DNA of 6,094 bases from positions 1-6,094 of the forward strand of contig VBAU01000282.1 of NCBI GenBank assembly GCA_005883855.1, read 5' to 3'. Below the pieces are notes generated by a model. That model did no database searches and had not been told where the DNA came from. It worked only from the letters and a program-made list of their open reading frames with translations. The position numbers and the translations under genes were made by a program. The stretch is from Bacteroidota bacterium. Its GTDB lineage: Bacteria; Bacteroidota; Bacteroidia; Chitinophagales; Chitinophagaceae. Of this stretch, positions 1 to 5,979 are shown one piece after another (position 1 is the stretch's first letter; every line of letters begins with the position of its first letter).

Positions 1-510
1 GATCTTTTTGCAAATGGCGAGACCGATACCAGAACCTTTATAAGTGCCTGTTGTATTTAGCTGGAAAAAAAGTTCAAATATTGTTTCCGCTTCCTCTTCC
101 CGGAACCCTATGCCATTATCTGACACCGTAATGATCAGGTACGGCGTATCCCTTGAGGCACCAGGCACAGCATTAATCTCATCAGCATGCGAAGACCTTA
201 TTTTAATAACGGGAGCCACAACCAATTTTCTGAATTTAATGGCATTGTCGACCAGGTTGGTGATGAGGATTGAGAATAGAAGAGGGTCCGCTTGCAGTGG
301 AATTAGGGAGCCTAATTCGATTGTTGCGTTTGTTTCATTGATCTTCTTACTCATGACGGACAAGGTGCTTTGAATTATTTTACCTGGATCAATCAATGCT
401 TTATGCACCCCTATGTCGTACAACTGTAAGTATCTATTGATATCATCCGTCAGCAGCTTCATTTTCTGTATAGCAGATTGAGCTCTGCGCAAATTTGCAC
501 GGCTCGTTCG
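1..510 (-). pseudogene. HATPase domain of the same sensor kinase, in a shifted frame and cut by the window edge
   Basis: Reading the minus strand from 510 to 1 gives an uninterrupted frame that continues the kinase at 443-1504. It starts in the second DHp helix (RANLRRAQSAIQKMKLLTDD) and then enters a GHKL ATPase domain. The N box is NLVDNAIKF (with Asn), the G1 box DNGIGF, the F region IFELFFQL and the G2 box GSGIGLAICKK. It is still open at base 1, so only the last part of the domain is outside the window. A TAA at 511-513 in this frame and the TGA at 443-445 in the upstream frame place the lesion between 446 and 510. There is no plausible independent start, so it is best read as the 3' part of one broken gene. 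The ATP-binding boxes are all intact, which suggests a recent frameshift or a sequencing error rather than old decay. Confidence 0.85.
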
Positions 511-1504
511 TTACAATCAGCTCCAGGAAAATGTACAGATGCCGGAGGGTCTCACTGTAATTATTCGCCGCGATTGTTGTAAAATTTTTTAATTCTGCAT
601 TTACCAGCCTCAGTTCTTTGTCCAGGCCTGTTATAGTTTTCTCAGATTGCTGTGCCGACGTTATGTCCATATCCACGCCAAGCATTTTCTCCACCTCGCC
701 TTTTCCATTTTTAAGAGGCACCGCTTTTATTTTGATGGTCTTAACCGTGCTGTGTCCCTTAATGCGAATTATTTCTTCAAATGGTTCAATCTTGCTTTCT
801 ATACACTGTTCAATTTTTATGGCTATGTGCCTGTCATCATCAATGGCGGTCTCAACATAAACAGACGGGTGAACTGTTGTGCCCTCAGGTATTTTAAATA
901 ATTTGAACATACCATCGCTCCACAAAAATTCCTTGGTTTTAATATTATATTCCCAACTCCCCATTTTAGCAAGCTCTTCAGCCTGTTGTAAAATGCTATG
1001 CTGTTTTTTTACCTGTGCTTCGTCAGCTAATTCCTGCGTGATATCTTTTGCGACGCCACAGATCCCAATAATTTTACCGCTGTCATCTCTCAGCGCAAAA
1101 ATGTTAAGGATCACATCTAAGGTTCTTCCATCCTTTGTCTTTCGGCGCGTCAGAAGATCAGTCACATTCCCACCGCGATCCGAGACTTTTTTAACGAGCT
1201 CCGAGAATTCCTTGTGTTTTTCCTCAGGAACCAGGAAAGATTTCAGTGGTTTGCCGACTACTTCCTCAGGTTTATAGCCGTATAAGGCCTCAGAAGATGG
1301 GCTCCAATATGTAACCCGGCCTTCAATGTCTAAACTGATTACTGAATCATGCGTAGAGTCGATGATTCGTTTAAAGTTTTGGAGTGATCCGTCGGTTTCC
1401 TGCAATTCGCTGGTCAGTTGTTGTCCTGCTTTTTCTTCATCACCGGTTAAGTGAGCATCCGTTCTTTTCGGTTCATTGTTATGGAAGTTTCTGCTTTTAC
1501 TCAT
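443..1504 (-). CDS. PAS-PAS sensor kinase-like protein, N-terminal part (frame broken before the HATPase domain)
   Basis: Cytoplasmic signalling protein with no membrane segment or signal peptide. After a polar leader of about 40 residues, PAS domain 1 spans roughly residues 41-158 (IIDSTHDSVISLD, then YWSPSSEALYGY, ending in a GICGVAKDIT PAC motif). PAS domain 2 spans roughly 173-283 (MGSWEYNIKTKEFLWSD, ending GVDMDIT). A helical DHp-like segment follows from about 304. There, IAANNYSETLR aligns with the usual ASHDLQEPLR H-box, and the phospho-acceptor His position is Asn314, so canonical autophosphorylation looks impossible. The frame ends at a TGA (443-445) inside the second DHp helix; the missing half continues in another frame at 1-510. 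I chose the ATG at 1504; a TTG at 1513 would add three residues. The Shine-Dalgarno site is weak (GGTTGGTG). It is divergent from the kinase at 1961. Signal and partner are unknown. The domain calls are firm; whether the gene is functional is doubtful. Confidence 0.85.
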   Translation of the reverse strand: MSKSRNFHNNEPKRTDAHLTGDEEKAGQQLTSELQETDGSLQNFKRIIDSTHDSVISLDIEGRVTYWSPSSEALYGYKPEEVVGKPLKSFLVPEEKHKEFSELVKKVSDRGGNVTDLLTRRKTKDGRTLDVILNIFALRDDSGKIIGICGVAKDITQELADEAQVKKQHSILQQAEELAKMGSWEYNIKTKEFLWSDGMFKLFKIPEGTTVHPSVYVETAIDDDRHIAIKIEQCIESKIEPFEEIIRIKGHSTVKTIKIKAVPLKNGKGEVEKMLGVDMDITSAQQSEKTITGLDKELRLVNAELKNFTTIAANNYSETLRHLYIFLELIVTNEPCKFAQSSICYTENEAADG

Positions 1505-1756
1505 AATCACCAACCCGTTGTATCACTTAGGCCTCAAACCCCTCGTTCGCTTAAAATTTTGCCCTTTTAGTTGTAATGAAAGTTGCAGGAAGAACTCCAG
1601 AAAACACAGAGTTTTAGGATCAAGTGACTTATGTAGTAGCTTTCCACTGTCTGTGGGGTAATAAAGGTAAGGTTTTCAATCGTCATAGGTTTTGGAGCCA
1701 ATTGCCCAGTCACATTATGCGCGAGGCACATATAGACTCGTTGATAAAAAATTTCT

Positions 1757-1775
1757 TGGCAAAACTTTTTTGCCA
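1757..1775. promoter_or_regulatory. Perfect 8-bp inverted repeat (TGGCAAAA ctt TTTTGCCA)
   Basis: Two 8-base arms, 1757-1764 and 1768-1775, are perfect reverse complements around a 3-base centre. As RNA this would be a tight hairpin; as DNA it could be an operator for a dimeric regulator. It lies about 185 bases upstream of the kinase at 1961 and about 250 bases upstream of the divergent kinase. It lacks the T-run expected of a terminator on the plus strand (it is followed by GTGAAAAT). The symmetry is visible directly; the regulatory role is a guess. Confidence 0.35.
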
Positions 1776-1834
1776 GTGAAAATACAGTTAGCTTGCCTTT
1801 CCGTTTGGTAGTCTTCCATCCGCGTATTACATAA

Positions 1835-1844
1835 GGAACGTTCC
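1835..1844. promoter_or_regulatory. 10-bp palindrome GGAACGTTCC, possible operator
   Basis: A perfect 10-base palindrome lies about 117 bases upstream of the ATG of the plus-strand kinase, inside the divergent intergenic region. A spaced TCCCA repeat follows on its right (TTCCCATTTTTCCCA). The placement fits an operator shared by divergent promoters, but 10-bp palindromes also arise by chance and no known regulator is recognised. Confidence 0.25.
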
Positions 1845-1960
1845 CATTTTTCCCAATTTACTTTGCTGATTTCAATATGTCCCGAAGAAGGTCACGTCTT
1901 TAGTCTCTCACCCTGTGAAGTAGAATCGTTTTTGTTTCACCAACTAAACGAAAATTTTTT

Positions 1961-2776
1961 ATGAGATCCATTAAGAAGTTAAGCCATTCTGAACCGAATG
2001 GTCGTGACACGAGAGCGAACGGTGCAGCCAAAGGAAGAAGCGTTTTGACTGGGGACGAGGGGCGCAACAAGCTTAGGCAAAAAAAGAACGCTGCCAGCTC
2101 CGGAAACTCCAAAGGTGTTACATCGACGCGCAGACAGGTGGAGATGACCATTCATGAAATACGCAACCCACTTACAGCTATCAGCCTGGCTAATCAGTCG
2201 ATACAGGAGCAAATTCAAATGGAACAATTGCCTGATTCAATTTTTGAGTGTACGGCGATTATTCACAAGAACATCAGCAACATTGAAAACATGCTTAAGG
2301 ATCTATTGACCGCCAGGAGTGGCGAAAGAACGGAAGCGATGCCCGTCGATGTTTGCTTTGCCATAGAAAATTGCCTTTCCAAAACAAATGATCGAATTTT
2401 TTTGAGAAAAATTGAAATACATAAAAGCTATACGCCTGATCTACTAATAAAGGGTAACCCCGAAAAGTTGGCTCTGGCATTCTCAAACATTATTGTTAAC
2501 GCCATTGAGGCTGTGAAGGAGGGTGAAGGAAAGATCTGGATCACCGCTTACCAGGTAAAGGACAAGGTGAAAGTAATTTTCAAAGACAATGGCGCAGGCA
2601 TGGAACCGGAAGTTGCGAATCACATGTTCGAAAAAAATTTTTCGGGAAAATCCAAGGGATTAGGCGTAGGACTCGCGCATGTAAAAGAGGTACTGGATGG
2701 GCACAATGCCGCGGTTTCTGTAAATAGCGAGCCGGGCACAGGGACAACCATTCTAGTTGAGTTTAAAAAATTATAA
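1961..2776 (+). CDS. Soluble histidine kinase without a sensor domain
   Basis: A 271-residue cytoplasmic histidine kinase that should autophosphorylate and pass phosphate to a response regulator not present here. Residues 1-60 are basic and low in complexity, with no PAS, GAF or membrane segment. The HisKA H-box follows (MTIHEIRNPLTAI, phospho-acceptor His65, with Glu66 and Asn69-Pro70). The HATPase domain spans roughly 165-271: N box LAFSNIIVNAIEAV (Asn180), G1 DNGAGM (Asp209), F region MFEKNFSGK and G2 KGLGVGLAHVKEVL. All catalytic boxes are intact. The HEIRNPLTAI style resembles NtrB/KinA-type kinases. The ATG at 1961 is preceded by an A/T-rich stretch with no Shine-Dalgarno site, and an in-frame TGA about 45 bases upstream excludes a longer form. 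With no sensor of its own, its input must come from its basic tail or from a partner. It is divergent from the PAS kinase at 443-1504. Confidence 0.92.
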   Translation: MRSIKKLSHSEPNGRDTRANGAAKGRSVLTGDEGRNKLRQKKNAASSGNSKGVTSTRRQVEMTIHEIRNPLTAISLANQSIQEQIQMEQLPDSIFECTAIIHKNISNIENMLKDLLTARSGERTEAMPVDVCFAIENCLSKTNDRIFLRKIEIHKSYTPDLLIKGNPEKLALAFSNIIVNAIEAVKEGEGKIWITAYQVKDKVKVIFKDNGAGMEPEVANHMFEKNFSGKSKGLGVGLAHVKEVLDGHNAAVSVNSEPGTGTTILVEFKKL

Positions 2777-2898
2777 AATTCAACGAATTTTTCAGAACGT
2801 TTAAACTATATAATGACTTATGCCTGCTTAACTCATAAATGTTTTGCTCTTCAATAGTTTATTGCTCAAGATGTCTCGTTACAATCGTCCAGTGATTC

Positions 2899-2934
2899 AA
2901 ATGGGCTGGTTTTTCACAGCCCATTTTGTTTTTC
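2899..2934 (+). terminator. Intrinsic terminator after the soluble kinase
   Basis: A perfect 10-bp stem (arms 2899-2908 and 2917-2926, core ATGGGCTG/CAGCCCAT) encloses an 8-base loop. It is followed directly by a T-rich tail, TTTTGTTTTTC, ending near 2934. This is a textbook rho-independent terminator for the plus strand, about 120 bases after the kinase stop. It separates the kinase from the dehydrogenase, so the dehydrogenase promoter must lie within or just after this element, or transcription must read through. A weaker A/T-only hairpin (AAAATTC/GAATTTT, 2775-2791) overlaps the kinase stop codon and is probably secondary. Confidence 0.85.
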
Positions 2935-3023
2935 TGGCACCTTAGCAATTTCCTGGTCCATTCGCCAGGCTCGACGGTTTTATGGACAAAATTTTTATAT
3001 TCACTGGTACAAAACATCAGCGA

Positions 3024-5204
3024 ATGAGAGAAATTGCCCGCCCTTTTTTTGTCATCACAATTTTAGTGCTTGTATTTTCCTGCACAAACAAACAAGTAAC
3101 GAAATACAATGGTTGGGAAAAAGCCCATGGCAATGGTGATGGGAATAAGTATTCATCGCTTTCTGAGATTGATACCAATAGTGTAAAGCAGCTGCAGGTA
3201 GCGTGGGTGTTTCACACTGGCGATGCCGATACAGCGGCACATTCACAAATTCAGTGCAATCCCATTATTGTAAACGGCGTCCTGTACTGCACTTCGCCAC
3301 AATTGAAACTATTTGCGCTGGACGCAGTTACCGGGAGACAAAAGTGGGTCTTCTCTCCCTTCGATAGTATCCCCGGCAGACAAAAAGTGAGTCACTTTAT
3401 TTTGAATAACAATCGCGGCGTTACCTACTGGTCAGATGGGAAAAGCGATAAGCGAATATTTTATGTGGCCGATGCATTTTTAGAGGCCATAGATGCAAAC
3501 ACCGGCAGACTGATCGCGAGTTTCGGAGACAGGGGCAAAGTTGATCTGCACATGGGTCTTGATATGCTGGGTGTGCAAGGTTTATTTGTGACGGCTACTT
3601 CACCTCCTTCCATTTACAAAGATCTCGTGATCACCGGCACACGGGTTTCAGAGGCGATGGATGCTGCCCCTGGCGATATTCGCGCATATGACGCAAGGAC
3701 GGGAAAAATTGCGTGGCAATTTCATACCATTCCTCACCCCGGGGAGCCTGGCTATGAAACCTGGGAGGATCCAAACGCATGGAAGATGACAGGTGGCGCT
3801 AATAATTGGATGGGCATGACCATTGATGAGCAGCGTGGCATCGCCTACATTCCCTTGGGCTCCGCGGCTGCAGATTTTTATGGCGGAAAAAGACGAGGTT
3901 CCAATTTATATGCGGATTGCCTGCTCGCGCTTAATGCGGCCACCGGAAAGTACCTTTGGCATTTTCAATACATCCATCACGATACATGGGATAAAGATCC
4001 TTCGTCACCACCTGTTTTAATTACCGTAACTCACGATGGTAAAAAAATTGATGCGGTTGCGCAAATATCCAAGAATGGATTTATTTATTTGTTCAACCGG
4101 GAAACCGGTGAATCATTATTCCCGATAGAAGAGACTCCCGTCGACACATCCAGCGAATTAGTGAATGAAAAAATTTGGCCGACCCAACCCATACCACAAA
4201 AGCCAGCGCCTTTTGTTCGACAGTCGCTCACGGAAAAGGATCTCAATCCCTATCTTTCGTCCGACGAGTATGAGGATGTAAAGAAACGGTTGCAAGGCTA
4301 CCATAGCGGAAAAATGTTCATGCCGCAGTCAAAGGAAGGAACAATAATTTTTCCAGGCTTCGATGGCGGCGGGGAATGGGGTGGCGCGGCTGTTGATCCG
4401 GAGACAGGAATTTTGTATGTCAACGCGAATGAAATGGCATGGATACTACAAATGTTTGATATCGATCCAGCCAAAGCATCCGAAAACCTTGGGGAGGCCG
4501 GATCGAGACTGTATAATGAAAATTGCATGAGTTGTCACGGCCCCGACCGGAAAGGAGGTGGTAATTATCCTTCCATTCTCGGCATCGAGAGCAGGTATGA
4601 TCCCCGTAGTTTTGTTGAATTCATTAATACCGGGCGAAGAATGATGCCGGCATTCAGTCACTTGAGCCAGGCAGATAAGGATGCTATCGCTGCGTATGTT
4701 CTGAACCTGCAAAAAGAACAACAAAAGAAATTTACGGGTACGCTTTCAGCGATCGATTCATTTCGGAGAATTCCGTACCAGATCTCCGGCTATAATAAAT
4801 TCCTGACAAAATCAAATTTGCCTGGTCTTGCGCCCCCTTGGGGATCATTGAGTGCAATTGATCTTAACACTGGCGAGTATGTTTGGAAAACCACCTTAGG
4901 GGAAGATTCAGTATTCAAAGCGAGGGGTGCCAAAGAAACGGGCACTGAAAATTATGGTGGCCCTGTTGTCACAAAGGGAGGTCTTTTGTTTATCGCTGCA
5001 ACGAAGGACAGAAAATTCAGAGCATTCAATAAAAGCACTGGAAAACTTTTGTGGGAAACAACTTTACCTGCGGCAGGTTTCGCTACGCCCGCGATCTATG
5101 AGGTCAATGGCCGTCAATTTGTAGTAATTGCTTGCGGCGGTGGAAAGTTGGGAGCAAATTCCGGTGACTCTTATGTTGCTTTTGCGTTGCCTGAAAAGAA
5201 ATAG
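3024..5204 (+). CDS. PQQ-dependent dehydrogenase with internal cytochrome c domain (predicted lipoprotein quinohemoprotein)
   Basis: A periplasm-facing quinoprotein that oxidises an aldose or alcohol using PQQ and feeds electrons to heme c and then the respiratory chain. The signal peptide runs MREIARPFF then VITILVLVFSC, a type II lipobox with Cys20; residue +2 is Thr, so outer-membrane sorting is likely. Propeller blades begin with YNGWEKAHGNGDGNKYSSL. Membrane glucose dehydrogenase landmarks follow: HHDTWDKD (about 319-326, near the catalytic Asp region), ISKNGFIYLFNRETG (Lys350, matching the PQQ-contacting Lys) and the C-terminal blade FIAATKDRKFRAFNKSTGKLLW. A cytochrome c domain (about 487-570) is inserted before the last blades, with heme site CMSCH (501-505) and likely axial Met in RRMMPAF (540/541). 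The start at 3024 gives a standard 19-residue signal peptide; an ATG at 2982 would add 14 residues. No PQQ synthesis genes are in the window. The substrate cannot be set from sequence; glucose dehydrogenase-like is the best guess. Confidence 0.9.
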   Translation: MREIARPFFVITILVLVFSCTNKQVTKYNGWEKAHGNGDGNKYSSLSEIDTNSVKQLQVAWVFHTGDADTAAHSQIQCNPIIVNGVLYCTSPQLKLFALDAVTGRQKWVFSPFDSIPGRQKVSHFILNNNRGVTYWSDGKSDKRIFYVADAFLEAIDANTGRLIASFGDRGKVDLHMGLDMLGVQGLFVTATSPPSIYKDLVITGTRVSEAMDAAPGDIRAYDARTGKIAWQFHTIPHPGEPGYETWEDPNAWKMTGGANNWMGMTIDEQRGIAYIPLGSAAADFYGGKRRGSNLYADCLLALNAATGKYLWHFQYIHHDTWDKDPSSPPVLITVTHDGKKIDAVAQISKNGFIYLFNRETGESLFPIEETPVDTSSELVNEKIWPTQPIPQKPAPFVRQSLTEKDLNPYLSSDEYEDVKKRLQGYHSGKMFMPQSKEGTIIFPGFDGGGEWGGAAVDPETGILYVNANEMAWILQMFDIDPAKASENLGEAGSRLYNENCMSCHGPDRKGGGNYPSILGIESRYDPRSFVEFINTGRRMMPAFSHLSQADKDAIAAYVLNLQKEQQKKFTGTLSAIDSFRRIPYQISGYNKFLTKSNLPGLAPPWGSLSAIDLNTGEYVWKTTLGEDSVFKARGAKETGTENYGGPVVTKGGLLFIAATKDRKFRAFNKSTGKLLWETTLPAAGFATPAIYEVNGRQFVVIACGGGKLGANSGDSYVAFALPEKK

Positions 5205-5244
5205 GACAAGTCTCTTTTAATTTTGGAAGAAATTAAAACAACGT

Positions 5245-5904
5245 TTGCCAGTTTTTGCATTAGACAAAGAATTATATTTCCCGCCAGCAGAAGTTGCAGA
5301 ACCGGATGGGTTATTAGCAATCGGTGGCGACCTTTCGCCAGAAAGATTATTGCTCGCTTATCGCCGGGGGATCTTTCCATGGTACGAGGGACAATTTATT
5401 TTATGGTGGAGTCCTGATCCGCGATTTGTTCTTTTTCCCGATGAACTAAAGGTTAGCAAGAGCATGAAAGTGTTGTTGAACAAGAATGCCTTTGAATTTA
5501 CAGTGAACAAGTCTTTCAAAGAAGTCATTCGCAATTGTAAAGAGGTAAAGCGTGCAGGCCAACTTGGGACGTGGATCACTGACGAAGTAGAATCCGCTTA
5601 CATCCACATGCACGAGCTCGGATATGCATGCAGCGCAGAAGCATGGAAGGATGGAGAATTAGTCGGGGGAGTTTACGGCATAAAACTCGGTAAAATCTTT
5701 TTTGGAGAAAGCATGTTTAGCAACGTCAGCAACGGATCGAAATATGCATTCATCAAGTTTGTTGAGTACCTCCAGCAACAAGGTGTTGAGCTGATCGACT
5801 GCCAGGTCTACACAGAGCATTTGGAAAGTTTGGGAGCGAGAATGATACCCAGACAGCAATTTCTTGAATATCTTAAAAAGTGGACTTCGTATGTTGAGCT
5901 GTGA
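5245..5904 (+). CDS. aat: Leucyl/phenylalanyl-tRNA-protein transferase (Aat)
   Basis: A cytosolic enzyme (EC 2.3.2.6) that moves Leu or Phe from charged tRNA onto proteins with N-terminal Arg or Lys, marking them for ClpS/ClpAP degradation. The 219 residues match the usual family length. Family signatures run in order: AEPDGLLAIGGDLSPERLLLAY, RRGIFPWY, LWWSPDPR, TWITDEV, GYACSAEAW, LVGGVYGIKLGKIFFGESMF and LIDCQVYTEHLESLGARMIPR. The start is a TTG. An in-frame TAA 27 bases upstream leaves no ATG or GTG, and MPVFALDKELYFP is the expected family N-terminus. GGAAG at 5225-5229 is 15 bases away, long for a Shine-Dalgarno site. Only 40 bases separate it from the dehydrogenase, with no clear terminator, so read-through from that promoter is likely although the two functions are unrelated. 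It is convergent with the esterase fragment on the right. Confidence 0.96.
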   Translation: MPVFALDKELYFPPAEVAEPDGLLAIGGDLSPERLLLAYRRGIFPWYEGQFILWWSPDPRFVLFPDELKVSKSMKVLLNKNAFEFTVNKSFKEVIRNCKEVKRAGQLGTWITDEVESAYIHMHELGYACSAEAWKDGELVGGVYGIKLGKIFFGESMFSNVSNGSKYAFIKFVEYLQQQGVELIDCQVYTEHLESLGARMIPRQQFLEYLKKWTSYVEL

Positions 5905-5912
5905 GCACTGAA

Positions 5913-5979
5913 AATTGAACATTGAGAATTGTTTATGAACTTCATTGATGGCACGGATGGAATTATTCAATGTTCAATT
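5913..5979. terminator. 13-bp inverted repeat between convergent genes, possible bidirectional terminator or dispersed repeat
   Basis: The arms AATTGAACATTGA (5913-5925) and TCAATGTTCAATT (5967-5979) are perfect reverse complements around a 41-base spacer. The inner flanks GAATTG and AATTAT extend the pairing imperfectly. The left arm begins 9 bases after the aat stop, and the right arm abuts the stop codon of the minus-strand esterase, so the element fills the whole convergent gap. A long loop and A/T-rich arms make it weak as a classic terminator; it may instead be a copy of a short palindromic repeat family. Its symmetry is certain; its function is inferred. Confidence 0.5.

Larger units (their letters stand above)
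1505..1960. other. 456-base intergenic region between the two divergent kinases
   Basis: No well-supported gene lies here. It should hold the promoters of both divergent kinases, but I could not identify a convincing Bacteroidota-type -33/-7 pair; the nearest match to TAnnTTTG is TACTTTG at 1859-1865, one base short. Two symmetric sites stand out: the palindrome at 1835-1844 and the hairpin at 1757-1775. A minus-strand reading frame without stops runs from about 1857 to the TAA at 1567-1569, with its only ATG at 1731 (54 residues). It has a cysteine- and tyrosine-rich composition unlike a normal gene, and I treat it as a possible remnant only. Confidence 0.6.

Noticed and set aside
44..373. 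Plus-strand 109-residue frame
   Set aside because: It is antisense to the HATPase domain with its recognisable N, G1 and G2 boxes; its own translation shows no family features.
446..510. Programmed ribosomal frameshift joining the two kinase halves
   Set aside because: No classic slippery heptamer followed by a structure was seen in the overlap, and the recalled family sequence suggests missing residues rather than a simple slip.
1476..1661. Plus-strand 61-residue frame overlapping the kinase 5' end
   Set aside because: It overlaps the kinase start antisense, has no ribosome site and no recognisable motif.
1900..2227. Minus-strand frames of about 82 residues
   Set aside because: They are antisense to the basic leader and H-box of the intact kinase, with no coherent protein features.
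2803..2813. TATAAT-like sequence in the 205-base gap as a promoter
   Set aside because: Bacteroidota use a different -7 element, no matching upstream box is at the right distance, and the site lies before the terminator at 2899.
2952..2969. CCTGG/CCAGG hairpin ahead of the dehydrogenase
   Set aside because: It has only 5 paired bases with an 8-base loop and is too weak to call as a regulatory structure.
5190..5222. AAAAGA/TCTTTT pairing after the dehydrogenase stop as a terminator
   Set aside because: Six A/T-rich base pairs with a 13-base loop would be unstable, so read-through into aat seems more likely.
5223..5417. Plus-strand 64-residue frame at the start of aat
   Set aside because: It is a shadow in another frame; the aat frame carries the conserved family motifs over the same bases.
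5659..5970. Minus-strand 103-residue frame
   Set aside because: It is antisense to the conserved C-terminal half of aat and passes through the inverted repeat; no family features.
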